37,371 nt of DNA, from positions 1-37,371 of the forward strand of contig CACWVU010000025.1 of NCBI GenBank assembly GCA_902764415.1, in the 5' to 3' direction. The DNA is from an uncultured bacterium (GTDB lineage Bacteria; Verrucomicrobiota; Kiritimatiellia; RFP12; UBA1067). Position numbers and translations under genes: made by a program. Numbering within the stretch: the stretch's first letter is position 1; every line of letters starts with the position of its first letter. Positions 15,369 through 22,565 of the stretch are shown here, in pieces. The notes below the pieces were generated by a model, which was not told where the DNA came from, searched no databases, and saw only the letters and a program-made list of their open reading frames with translations.

Positions 15369-16033
15369 AGCTTGTACGCCTCCGGGAATTTAAGTTTGAG
15401 AAGCCTCTTGACGGCAGCGTCTAACGCAGGCCGTTCATTTTCGCCGCAAAGAACACAGAGGTCGCAAAGACCTTTGGGAAGTTTGAACTCAAGGCGAGAC
15501 GAAAGAGCCTCGGGTAAAGAGGCGAAAAGCGAGACAATGATCGACAGCCCGGTCGAAACGACATCTTCACTCATCCGTCCCTTTGCGGACTTTGCATCCT
15601 TTGCGGCAAGATCAATCCCCTTGAAATACATGGTGTATCCGAACACCTCCGGGTAGACGCCGGGCAGCGCCGCCTTGAGTTCACGCACCGTCGCGCCATC
15701 GGTCACGCGGCGGAGGTCGCCGGCGCAGGCAACCGCGCCGAGCCACTTGGCGATCTCCACGAGCGTGGCGCCGTCCAGGAGCAGCAGCCGGCTCCAGTCG
15801 TCCTTGGGGAAAGTATGGAAGCAGGGCGTAATGCGAAGAGACGAGAGGACATGGCGCTTGACGCGGGGCGAGGCGAGCAAGGTTTGGTAGTTAGGCGCCA
15901 CCAAACCACCCAACCAAGACTCGTGCACCTGCGAGGCGAAGTCCCAGAGAAAATCGCGGACGCGCGGCCAGAGCGCCTGGTCTGCGACCAACGCCCTCGC
16001 TTCATCCATCGATATGTTGATTTCTCCTGGCAT
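15359..16033 (-). CDS. sctK: T3SS sorting-platform protein SctK with in-frame inserted element
   Basis: Predicted adaptor linking the C-ring to SctD, 224 residues, identified by its place between sctJ/sctY and sctL and by a YscK-like layout: helical N-terminus with DFLWDFASQVHESWL and a closing helix [14 protein letters not shown]. Residues of about 143-197 (beginning LAAKDAKSAKGRM, ending LCDLCVLCGEN) look unlike the rest. They coincide with a 165-bp DNA element with inverted ends at 15443-15607, so they are probably an insertion that keeps the frame. Residues 39-50 (SWLGGLVAPNYQ) also show TTAGG/TTTGG-like repeat DNA. I cannot tell whether the insert impairs function. Confidence 0.85.
   Translation of the reverse strand: MPGEINISMDEARALVADQALWPRVRDFLWDFASQVHESWLGGLVAPNYQTLLASPRVKRHVLSSLRITPCFHTFPKDDWSRLLLLDGATLVEIAKWLGAVACAGDLRRVTDGATVRELKAALPGVYPEVFGYTMYFKGIDLAAKDAKSAKGRMSEDVVSTGLSIIVSLFASLPEALSSRLEFKLPKGLCDLCVLCGENERPALDAAVKRLLKLKFPEAYKLCC
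15443..15607. repeat. Palindromic repeat element inserted in frame in sctK
   Basis: The left end (15443-15469) and the reverse complement of the right end (15581-15607) are 27-bp inverted repeats. Both have gccgcaaag, an 11-bp spacer, then cgcaaag, with 21 of 27 matching by eye. The interval is 165 bp, a multiple of three, and has no stop in the sctK frame. It carries no gene of its own, so it would be a non-autonomous repeat. Exact borders and any target duplication are uncertain. Confidence 0.65.
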
Positions 16034-16041
16034 CTACTGTT

Positions 16042-16380
16042 CTACACCCACTTCCTGTCGGCGCCCTTCCTCGACTCGATGTAGCGCCGCCACCTGAAAT
16101 CTGCCTCGCCGGTGCGGCCGGCGAGCCTGAGCGCCCTCGTCTCGAGAACTGCCTCGGCATGGGCGAGTTCCGGCGGAACGTCCGCCTCGCGGAGGACTTC
16201 CACCGCCCTTTTCGCGTCGGCGCGCTCGAGGAGCAGTTCCGCCAGCGCGACCGCCGCCACGCCGTCGCGCGGGTCGGCCTCGTGCAGGGCCTCGCACACG
16301 CCAAGCGCGCGGTCGCTGCGACCGTGCCTCATGAAGAGCCACACGGCCGTCCGCAGGAACTGTCTCTCCTCTGTTGTCAT
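16042..16380 (-). CDS. sctY: T3SS chaperone SctY (YscY-like TPR protein)
   Basis: A 112-residue TPR-type helical protein starting MTTEERQFLRTAVWLFMRHG. Helix pairs include SDRALGVCEALHEADPRD and AVALAELLLERADAKRAVEV. The opening (RQ-FL-x-x-WL), the TPR phase and the closing helix resemble YscY, partner of the early substrate YscX, as I recall that protein. A YscX-like gene is present at 21814-22197. The ATG at 16380 is preceded by GGAGGG; a TTG three codons upstream is a weaker alternative. In Yersinia yscY sits next to yscX; here it lies between sctJ and sctK. The alternative is a generic SycD-like TPR chaperone. Confidence 0.75.
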   Translation of the reverse strand: MTTEERQFLRTAVWLFMRHGRSDRALGVCEALHEADPRDGVAAVALAELLLERADAKRAVEVLREADVPPELAHAEAVLETRALRLAGRTGEADFRWRRYIESRKGADRKWV

Positions 16381-16384
16381 ACCC

Positions 16385-16413
16385 TCCAACTACCTAACTA
16401 CCTAACTATCTAA
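16385..16413. repeat. GGTAGTTA tandem linker between sctJ and sctY
   Basis: On the minus strand the whole sctJ-sctY spacer reads TTAGATAGTTAGGTAGTTAG followed by GTAGTTGGAGGG. It is a tandem 8-bp GGTAGTTA unit running into the sctY ribosome binding site. It belongs to the same family as the linkers at 8709-8740 and 24003-24047. Confidence 0.75.
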
Positions 16414-16998
16414 CTACTTCTTCGGCGGCGGGTCGCGGAACACCGTCACCATGATCTTCTCGGCGGACAGGCCCTCGATTGCGTTCTTCACGAGGCCCTT
16501 GACCGACGGAATGACGTCCGTCAGGTCCGCGTCCCAGCGCGAGCGGATCGCGACCGCGGCGGACGACGGCAGCGCATGGCGCGCGAACGGGTCGTTCTCC
16601 GGCAGCACGACGTGCACGCGGGCGTCGACGACGCCGTCGATGCTCGATATGGTCTTCGCGAGGTCCTGCGCAAGCGCGTCCATGAAGCGGATGCGCTCCT
16701 CGCTCGGGGACGAGATCATGCCCGTCTTCTTGAACACTTCGCCGATCCCCTGGTGCGGCTGGCGCGGAAGGCCTGCCTTTTCGAGCAGGTTGACCGCATC
16801 GGCGAACCTCGACTCCACCACCGTGACGTCCCACGTGCCTTCTTCGCCGGGCGACTTGTGGCAGCCGATCCCCGCGTCGATGAGCGCGGCCATGACGAGG
16901 TTCGCCTGGCGCTCCGCGAGTCCCGCGTGGAGCGTAGTCTCCTTGTCGCACCCGGCCAGCAGAAGCGCCGCGGCCACGACCGGTATAGCGTATTTCAT
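16414..16998 (-). CDS. sctJ: T3SS inner-membrane ring lipoprotein SctJ (YscJ/PrgK family)
   Basis: A 194-residue lipoprotein of the basal body. The signal peptide ends in a lipobox LLAGC with Cys17 as the acylated residue. Two ring-building domains follow: the first with AERQANLVMAALIDAGIGCH (about 28-80), the second with SIDGVVDARVHVVLPENDPF and AEKIMVTVFRDPPP (about 110-190). There is no C-terminal transmembrane helix: the protein stops at PPPKK. YscJ and PrgK have such a helix, whereas EscJ does not. Start at 16998 with AAAGGAAC upstream. Confidence 0.95.
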   Translation of the reverse strand: MKYAIPVVAAALLLAGCDKETTLHAGLAERQANLVMAALIDAGIGCHKSPGEEGTWDVTVVESRFADAVNLLEKAGLPRQPHQGIGEVFKKTGMISSPSEERIRFMDALAQDLAKTISSIDGVVDARVHVVLPENDPFARHALPSSAAVAIRSRWDADLTDVIPSVKGLVKNAIEGLSAEKIMVTVFRDPPPKK

Positions 16999-17013
16999 TC
17001 TTTGTTCCTTTCT

Positions 17014-17045
17014 AGAATTCTAGGTGTCTAGACATCTAGAATTCT
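17014..17045. repeat. 32-bp near-perfect palindrome between sctI and sctJ
   Basis: agaattctagg (17014-17024), the self-complementary centre tgtctagaca (17025-17034) and tctagaattct (17035-17045) form an inverted repeat with one mismatched pair. It fills most of the spacer. The sctJ ribosome binding site lies outside the palindrome. It could fold as a 16-bp hairpin in RNA or bind a dimeric protein. Confidence 0.8.
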
Positions 17046-17050
17046 GCCAC

Positions 17051-17449
17051 CTACTGGTTCTTGACCAAAGTCTGGATCGCGTTCGACGACTTGTCGGCGA
17101 CCTTGGTCACCACCTCCTGCTGGAACGCGAGGTTCATCACCTCGTACTGCAGTTCCACCAGTTCGCCGGCGGCAGGTCCGTGCATCCGCTCCAGCTGCGA
17201 CAGCGCGCGGATCCGGTGGAGGATGCCCTGGTTGTTCGCCTGCGCGGACCGCCAGGCGGCGGTCGCCTCGCTCGCGAACGGGATCGGGTCGACTGCGTCA
17301 GCCGGGCCCACGCCCATCGCCGCCTGGAACCTGGCCACCGCCGCCGGGTCCGCCGCGTTAGCCGCGTTGACGGCGCCGACAGCCGCCGGGTCCGTCACCG
17401 GGCTCGCCTGCGCCGCCCGCACCGCCTCGACTATCATCGATTCTGTCAT
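17051..17449 (-). CDS. sctI: T3SS inner rod protein SctI (YscI/PrgJ family)
   Basis: A 132-residue secreted rod subunit connecting export gate and needle. The N-terminal two thirds are Ala-rich and low complexity. The C-terminal helix (about 95-132, with LVELQYEVMNLAFQQEVVTK and SSNAIQTLVKNQ) is the conserved rod/needle polymerisation segment. The ATG at 17449 overlaps the sctG stop as ATGA. Position between the needle-chaperone genes and sctJ matches the Yersinia F-G-(H)-I-J order, with H missing. Confidence 0.92.
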   Translation of the reverse strand: MTESMIVEAVRAAQASPVTDPAAVGAVNAANAADPAAVARFQAAMGVGPADAVDPIPFASEATAAWRSAQANNQGILHRIRALSQLERMHGPAAGELVELQYEVMNLAFQQEVVTKVADKSSNAIQTLVKNQ

Positions 17450-17817
17450 TCCATCAGGTCCTTTGCCAGTTGCGCCGCCGCCGGATCGACCGTGTCGGAC
17501 GCCGCCTCCTCAAGCGGAATCCTGGCCTCGGCAGCGCGGTTCATTCTGAGAAGCGCCATGCCCTTGAACGCCTTGAGCATAGCGGAGGACGGGAACCTCG
17601 GCAGGGCGTCGTTGTCGATGTAGTCGACAGCTCCCTGGAAGTCCTTCATGCTGATGAAGAGGATGGCGTTCGCCACGGCGACGGACGCCTCCCCGGGGCG
17701 GAACCGCCCCAGCGCCGCGAGTATCTTCGCGGCGGACTGGAAACGGTTCTGCCCCGTCGCCATGAGGGCGACGTTCAACAGCAGTCTCGCCTCTTCGCTC
17801 TCGAGGTCGAAGATCAA
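17446..17817 (-). CDS. sctG: T3SS needle chaperone SctG (YscG-like TPR protein)
   Basis: A TPR-type helical protein of about 123 residues, with LLLNVALMATGQNRFQSAAK, FRPGEASVAVANAILFISMK and FKGMALLRMNRAAEARIPLE. The layout resembles YscG/PscG, which binds the needle subunit together with YscE to stop premature polymerisation; related to the HrpB1/HrpK family. It lies directly after the needle gene. The start is uncertain: TTG at 17817 overlaps the sctF stop (TTGA) and keeps the first helix, while the first ATG in frame (17763) would remove it. I prefer TTG. Confidence 0.82.
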   Translation of the reverse strand: MIFDLESEEARLLLNVALMATGQNRFQSAAKILAALGRFRPGEASVAVANAILFISMKDFQGAVDYIDNDALPRFPSSAMLKAFKGMALLRMNRAAEARIPLEEAASDTVDPAAAQLAKDLME

Positions 17818-18140
17818 CGGAAGTTGGAGGCGATCGAGTTGAGCGCGTCGCCCATGTTCTTGTTGATGTTCGTCATCGTGGTGAGCGCGAGGTTCCACTG
17901 CTGCAGGTCGTACTGCAGCTGCTGGAGGTTCGCCTGCACGTCCGGGTGCTCCTGGTAGTTCTTGAGCGACTCTTTCAGCCTGTCCTCCATCTGGTAGGTC
18001 GCGTTCAAGAGCGCGTTGTAGACCGCGTCCGTGTGGACGAAGTTGCTGATGGCGGTGTCCGTGCCCACCCGGTGCGGACGCTCGACGAAGTCCACCACCT
18101 CGGGATGTGTGGTAGGATGCGTATTTCCCAATGCTGACAT
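17814..18140 (-). CDS. sctF: T3SS needle protein SctF (YscF/PrgI family)
   Basis: Needle filament subunit, 108 residues. The C-terminal helical part (about 37-108) has the family pattern: LKNYQEHPDVQANLQQLQ then LQQWNLALTTMTNINKNMGD and a final hydrophobic helix ending ASNFR. An N-terminal polar extension of about 20 residues makes it longer than most needles (80-90). The ATG at 18140 follows AAGGAACGGT at good spacing. It is flanked by YscE-like and SctG-like chaperone genes, as in Yersinia. Confidence 0.93.
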   Translation of the reverse strand: MSALGNTHPTTHPEVVDFVERPHRVGTDTAISNFVHTDAVYNALLNATYQMEDRLKESLKNYQEHPDVQANLQQLQYDLQQWNLALTTMTNINKNMGDALNSIASNFR

Positions 18141-18189
18141 TTTACCGTTCCTTTTCTTGTTGTGTTTGTTGTTGAACGTCGCCTTTCGG

Positions 18190-18441
18190 CTACGCTTTCT
18201 GCGCCTCCCCGTCCACCCGGACGGTCAGGCGCAAAATCTTCCTGGCGATGGTGTTCGCCTCCCGGAGAGCATCGACCCTCGGGAACTCGTCTGGCGGCAG
18301 CCCCGCCTTCATCGCCGCGTCGATCCTCTTCGCCAGGGCGGAGAGCACCGCGTCGTACCTCGCGAGCGCGGCCTCCCTCTGAGGCCCCGCAAGCTCCTTC
18401 TCGATCTCCATCAGCCTCACCGGCTCGTTCACGGCTTCCAT
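18190..18441 (-). CDS. YscE/YseE-family needle co-chaperone
   Basis: An 83-residue helical protein between sctD and sctF, where YscE lies in Yersinia. The central part (ALARYDAVLSALAKRIDAAM, then KAGLPPDEFPRVDALREANT and a closing helix ARKILRLTV) fits the two-helix YscE/SsaE pattern with a Gly-x-Pro turn. GGGAGG at good spacing supports the ATG at 18441, which overlaps the end of sctD by 13 bp. With SctG it would hold SctF monomeric in the cytoplasm. I give no symbol because SctE is used for a translocator. Confidence 0.75.
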   Translation of the reverse strand: MEAVNEPVRLMEIEKELAGPQREAALARYDAVLSALAKRIDAAMKAGLPPDEFPRVDALREANTIARKILRLTVRVDGEAQKA

Positions 18442-19640
18442 GTGAACCTCCCTGCCGAGTTGGTGATCGTCACGCTGTCAGCCCCGATCTCCACGATGAC
18501 GCCGTCCCCGAACACCGCGCCCTCCATGACGCGCCTTCCGTCGCGCATCACGAGGCATGGATAGGGCGTCGTGAGGATTCCGCAGACCGGGAGGACCGGG
18601 GCGCCCTTGCGCGACTTGCGGACGGCCGCCCGCTTCACGGCGAAGCCATCATCCCCGGCGATCACAGAGTCCTCCTCAGGTTCGACTGGGCGCGCGACGA
18701 CACCCATGACCACGCCCGAGACGTCGACTCCGCGCAGCCTCGGCAGGTCGGCGTTCAGCGCCTCCAGCGTCCGCTTCAGCGACAGCGGCGAAGGCGACGT
18801 GCCGACGATCCTGAGGAAGCGGTTGGTCGCCGCCGCTACCTTGAGCGCGCCCTCGGTGTACGTGAAGAGCGCATCATCGGCCGCCGCACGGAACGACTCG
18901 TCGTCGGTGAGGTCGAGCTCGACCCACGGCTTCGCCTGGTACGCCTCGGCCGTGGCGGCGAGCCGGTCACGCCTGGTCCTGAGGTTGCCGACGACCGTCG
19001 AGACGCCGTTGGACTCGACCAGCTTGAGGCCGTACTTCCCGGCGATGTCCGAGAGGCTCTCGCGCTTCTCGCCGGAGACCTTGGCGTCCCTGGATTCGCG
19101 GGTGAACCTGGAATACCATCCCTTGCCGATCTTCGCGAACTGCTCGTACCGGTCCGATTCCCTGATCCTGTCCCTGAAGATCCAGCAGAGGACGGCGAGG
19201 GCGGCAAGCACAATGAACAGCACGACTAGGCAACCGCAGCATCCGCCGTGCCGGCGACCGGACGCCTCGGCGGGCTCGGCTGGCTTCTCGGTGGTTTCAG
19301 CTGCTTCCGCCGCTTCCGGCTTCTCGGCGGCCTCCGGCTTTTCCTTCGGCTCCTCAGTCTCCGCCTTCGGCCACTTGAGCGCGCCCCACGGAACGCCTGC
19401 CGGACCGACCGCGAATGACGTCGCGCCCGAGGTCATCACCTCGAACTGCTCGACCGGCTTGCCGTCGACCATGACTCCGCCAGCAGTGGCCTCGACGTTG
19501 AGCGGCGCGTCCGGCATCGTCGAATCCACGAGCACGATGTCGCAGTCGTCGCCCTTGCCGAGCGTGACGGCGACGCCCTCCACGAGCGCGACTTCCGCGC
19601 CCTTGTTCGGTCCCTCGACTATCTTCAGCAGGTAATTCAT
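18429..19640 (-). CDS. sctD: T3SS inner-membrane ring protein SctD (YscD family)
   Basis: A 403-residue single-pass ring protein. The cytoplasmic FHA-like domain occupies residues 1-95 (start MNYLLKIVEGPNKGAEVALV). A Glu/Lys/Pro/Ala-rich linker follows (96-128), then a Cys-rich transmembrane helix (about 134-155, CCGCLVVLFIVLAALAVLCW) and periplasmic BON-like ring domains (about 195-340). The C-terminus (about 345-403) is beta-rich. Length and order match YscD (about 420). It follows sctV in the operon, with a 37-bp gap, whereas in Yersinia it follows sctC. Confidence 0.93.
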   Translation of the reverse strand: MNYLLKIVEGPNKGAEVALVEGVAVTLGKGDDCDIVLVDSTMPDAPLNVEATAGGVMVDGKPVEQFEVMTSGATSFAVGPAGVPWGALKWPKAETEEPKEKPEAAEKPEAAEAAETTEKPAEPAEASGRRHGGCCGCLVVLFIVLAALAVLCWIFRDRIRESDRYEQFAKIGKGWYSRFTRESRDAKVSGEKRESLSDIAGKYGLKLVESNGVSTVVGNLRTRRDRLAATAEAYQAKPWVELDLTDDESFRAAADDALFTYTEGALKVAAATNRFLRIVGTSPSPLSLKRTLEALNADLPRLRGVDVSGVVMGVVARPVEPEEDSVIAGDDGFAVKRAAVRKSRKGAPVLPVCGILTTPYPCLVMRDGRRVMEGAVFGDGVIVEIGADSVTITNSAGRFTWKP

Positions 19641-19677
19641 CGGTTCGTAGCCCTTCTGGCCGTCAGGCCGCCGCGGT

Positions 19678-21768
19678 TCACAGCTTCAGCCTCCCGAGAG
19701 GCTGGATGTTGATCTCCGCGCTCAGCTCCTGGAACGAGAGGACCGGCAGCTCGTAGTAGTCCTTCTCGATCATCTTGCGGAAATAGCGGCGGATGTCGAC
19801 CGAGACGATGATCACCGGCTTCTGCGGGATCTTCGCGAGGTCGCCGATGGTGCGCTTGACGACGGCGAGGATGGAGCGCACGGTCGCGGGGTCCATCGCG
19901 AGGTAGCTGCCGCCGGAGGTCTGGCGCACCGACTTCCTGATCTTCTCCTCCAGCGACGGGTCCAGCAGGTACGCCGCGACGATGTTCTGGCCGCCGGAGA
20001 ACTTGTAGGAGATGTAGCGCGAGAGCGCGGCGCGGACGTACTCGACGAGCAGCACCGAGTCCTTCTCCTTCTGGCCCCACTCGATGAGCGTCTGGGTGAT
20101 GCGCTTCAGGTCGCGGATGGAGATGCCCTCCTGGACTAGGCGCTGGAGGACGTCGGTGATCTTCTGGAGCGGCAGCACGCGCTGCACCTCCTTGACGAGC
20201 TCCGGCGCCTCCTTCTCCATGTGGTCGAAGAGGATGCGCGTCTCCTGCAGCGAGAGGAACTCGTGCGAATAGCGGCGGAGCACGCTGGAGAGGTGGTAGG
20301 TGAGCACGCCGCCGAGGTCGAGCGAGCGGATGCCGCTCTCGTCGAGGCGCGGCTTCTCCTCCTCCTTCACCCAGCACGTCTCGTAGCCTGGCAGGAACGG
20401 CTTGCCGGTCTCGAACGCGACGCCGGTGGCTGAGAGGTTCTCCGCCTCCTCGAGCGCGAAGATGCGGCCCTTGAGGAGCGCACCCTCGGAGACCGGCACC
20501 TCGTTGACGAGGATGCGGTACCTTCCGTCGCTGAGCGACGGGTTGAGCGAGAGGTTGATGCCCGGGAACGGCACCCCGAGGTCGTGGTAGAGGGCGCGGC
20601 GGACGGCCATGATCTGCTCGTTCAGCGCGTCGTAGGTCAGCGCGCCGCGGATGTCGGCGTCGATGTCCACGGTGAGCGGCGTCACCATCGAGAAGTCGTC
20701 GCCGTCCTTCTTCTTCGGACGCGGCGCGGAACCCTCCGAAGGCGCCGCGGCGGCGAGCGGGTCCTCCGTCTTGGCGGCCCGGGCGGCGGCGAGCTTCGCC
20801 TTGGCAATGAGGCTCCAGCCGACGAGCGCGACGAACGCGGCGAGGCCGAACATCTGTATCTTCGGAAAGCCGGGGATGAGCCCGATGCAGACGATCATGA
20901 CCGCGCCGAGAAGGATGGCCTTCGGCTGCGCGAAGAACTGGTTGACGATGTCCTGCCCGAGCGGCTTGTTCTTCTCGTCGCCGACGCGCGTCACGATGAC
21001 GCCGGACGTGATCGACACCAGCAGCGCCGGGATCTGCGAGACGAGGCCGTCGCCGACGGTGAGGATGCCGTACTTGGTGATCGCCCACGAGACGTCCTTG
21101 CCGTTCATGAACACGCCGATGCAGATGCCGCCGACGATGTTGATAGCGGTCATGATGAGGCCCGCGATTGCGTCGCCCTTCACGAACTTCATCGCGCCGT
21201 CCATCGCGCCGTAGAGCTGGGACTCCTTGGTGAGCTCGTTGCGGCGCTCGCGGGCGGTCTCCTGGTCGATCGCGCCAGCGCGCATGTCCGCCTCGATGGA
21301 CATCTGCTTGCCAGGCATCGCGTCGAGCGTGAACCTCGCGGCGACCTCCGAGACGCGCTCCGCGCCCTTGGCGATCACCACGAACTGCACGATCGTGATG
21401 ATGAGGAAGATGACCGCGCCCACGATGAAGTTGCCGCCGACGACGAAGTTGCCGAAGGTGTAGATGATCTGGCCGGCGTCGGCCTTGAGCAGGATGAGCC
21501 GCGTCGTCGTCACGTTCAGCGCCAGCCGGTAGAGCGTGGTGAAGAGCAGCATCGTCGGGAAGGTGGAGAACGCCAGCGCCCGCGGCAGATAGAGCGAGAG
21601 CATCAGCATCACCGTCGAGATCATGAGGTTGACGGAGATGAGCAGGTCCACCATCGGCGTCGGCAGCGGGACGATCAAAAGCCCGATGATGCAGACGACG
21701 AGGAAGGCGAGCACCAGGTCGCCGAAGCGCGAGAACACGCTCGAGAAATCTGTCAGTCCCCTTGTCAT
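19678..21768 (-). CDS. sctV: T3SS major export protein SctV (YscV/FlhA family)
   Basis: The nonameric export gate protein, 696 residues. Hydrophobic helices fill about residues 18-135 and 195-330, with the family signature RLALNVTTTRLIL and the FHIPEP-type loop containing AARFTLDAMPGKQMSIEADM. A linker (about 335-360) leads to the cytoplasmic domain (365-696), with GVPFPGINLSLNPSL and TYHLSSVLRRYSHEFLSLQE. It is followed by sctD and preceded by the sctX-like gene with a 45-bp gap. Length matches LcrD/YscV (about 700). Confidence 0.98.
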   Translation of the reverse strand: MTRGLTDFSSVFSRFGDLVLAFLVVCIIGLLIVPLPTPMVDLLISVNLMISTVMLMLSLYLPRALAFSTFPTMLLFTTLYRLALNVTTTRLILLKADAGQIIYTFGNFVVGGNFIVGAVIFLIITIVQFVVIAKGAERVSEVAARFTLDAMPGKQMSIEADMRAGAIDQETARERRNELTKESQLYGAMDGAMKFVKGDAIAGLIMTAINIVGGICIGVFMNGKDVSWAITKYGILTVGDGLVSQIPALLVSITSGVIVTRVGDEKNKPLGQDIVNQFFAQPKAILLGAVMIVCIGLIPGFPKIQMFGLAAFVALVGWSLIAKAKLAAARAAKTEDPLAAAAPSEGSAPRPKKKDGDDFSMVTPLTVDIDADIRGALTYDALNEQIMAVRRALYHDLGVPFPGINLSLNPSLSDGRYRILVNEVPVSEGALLKGRIFALEEAENLSATGVAFETGKPFLPGYETCWVKEEEKPRLDESGIRSLDLGGVLTYHLSSVLRRYSHEFLSLQETRILFDHMEKEAPELVKEVQRVLPLQKITDVLQRLVQEGISIRDLKRITQTLIEWGQKEKDSVLLVEYVRAALSRYISYKFSGGQNIVAAYLLDPSLEEKIRKSVRQTSGGSYLAMDPATVRSILAVVKRTIGDLAKIPQKPVIIVSVDIRRYFRKMIEKDYYELPVLSFQELSAEINIQPLGRLKL

Positions 21769-21813
21769 TCTACTTTCTGCCTTTTCCCTTGTTCATGTTT
21801 ACGACAGCCTCCG

Positions 21814-22197
21814 TCACGTCTCCAACAGCGCCAGCCGGAAGTGCTCGAGGAGGTCGGAGTCCGCAAGCAGGCCCTCGATCTCCCCCGCCGCCGCGTCCGC
21901 GGCCGGCGTCCCGCTGTCCCGAAGCGAGCGGACGGAGTTCCTGGCCGCCTCCGAGAAGCCGCGCGGCGTGCGCAGCGACGCGGGGTTGCCGGACACCAGC
22001 GCGCGCATAATCTCCCCGCCGACGCCGTTGTCGGGCGGGAATATCTCGTCCAGCGCCTGCGAGACCGTGGTCGTCCCCGGCATCAGGGCCTTCTGCGGCT
22101 CGCCGACGGAGGACGTGATCACGTCCGCGTAGCCGGCGCTCCCGATGCCGACGTCGAACCTCAGCGGGTCGGTTGTCCTCGAAACACTCAGGCCCAT
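21814..22197 (-). CDS. sctX: T3SS early substrate SctX (YscX-like)
   Basis: A 127-residue soluble protein starting MGLSVSRTTDPLRFDVGIGS. The C-terminal part (FSEAARNSVRSLRDSGTPAA and IEGLLADSDLLEHFRLALLE) matches the YscX pattern of a helix with R-x-x-L, an Ala-rich turn and a final LL-x-x-x-x-LL helix. It lies between the sycN-like gene and sctV, as yscX does in Yersinia. A YscY-like partner is at 16042-16380. The ATG at 22197 is preceded by GGAGGTGC. It should be exported early and be needed for needle assembly. Similarity is modest, so position carries much of the call. Confidence 0.72.
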   Translation of the reverse strand: MGLSVSRTTDPLRFDVGIGSAGYADVITSSVGEPQKALMPGTTTVSQALDEIFPPDNGVGGEIMRALVSGNPASLRTPRGFSEAARNSVRSLRDSGTPAADAAAGEIEGLLADSDLLEHFRLALLET

Positions 22198-22565
22198 GCC
22201 GCACCTCCCATATCCCTTGCAAGCCGCCACAGCAGCTCAAATGCCGCGCTGACGTGCGGAAGCGTCACGTCGCGCTCCGCGAACCGCACCGCCATCACCG
22301 CCTCGTGCGTCTTCGGCAGCACACCAGCCCTGACGCGGAGGCCGTACCTCGCCTTCGGATGCGAAAGCGAAAGGAGCCGCTTGACGTCGGCGGACGGAAC
22401 CGTCACCGCCACCACCAGCTCGGAGCCGGTGTACTCGAATCGGAGCGAGGCGCCGTTCTCAAAGCGGAGCGAGGCCGTCCCGCGCTCGTTCAGCGCCAGG
22501 CGCCCGATGCCGGCCGCCCGCCCGAAGTCGCCGATCACGGCGTTCATCCACACCGGCGCAGTCAT
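22188..22565 (-). CDS. sycN: SycN-like T3SS chaperone
   Basis: A 125-residue class I-type chaperone fold. The N-terminus has MNAVIGDFGRAAGIGRLALN and a beta-strand pair RGTASLRFENGASLRFEY. The C-terminus (VRAGVLPKTHEAVMAVRFAE then RDVTLPHVSAAFELLWRLAR) closely follows the end of Yersinia SycN as I recall it. SycN with YscB chaperones YopN; the YopN-TyeA-like gene is directly upstream and its stop overlaps this ATG as ATGA. No YscB-like partner is seen unless it is the chaperone gene at 26321-26770. Confidence 0.82.
   Translation of the reverse strand: MTAPVWMNAVIGDFGRAAGIGRLALNERGTASLRFENGASLRFEYTGSELVVAVTVPSADVKRLLSLSHPKARYGLRVRAGVLPKTHEAVMAVRFAERDVTLPHVSAAFELLWRLARDMGGAAWA

Noticed and set aside
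21769..21813. Possible small gene between sctX and sctV
   Set aside because: A short frame (ending NMNKGKGRK) is open on the minus strand but has no convincing start with ribosome binding site and is too short to support.
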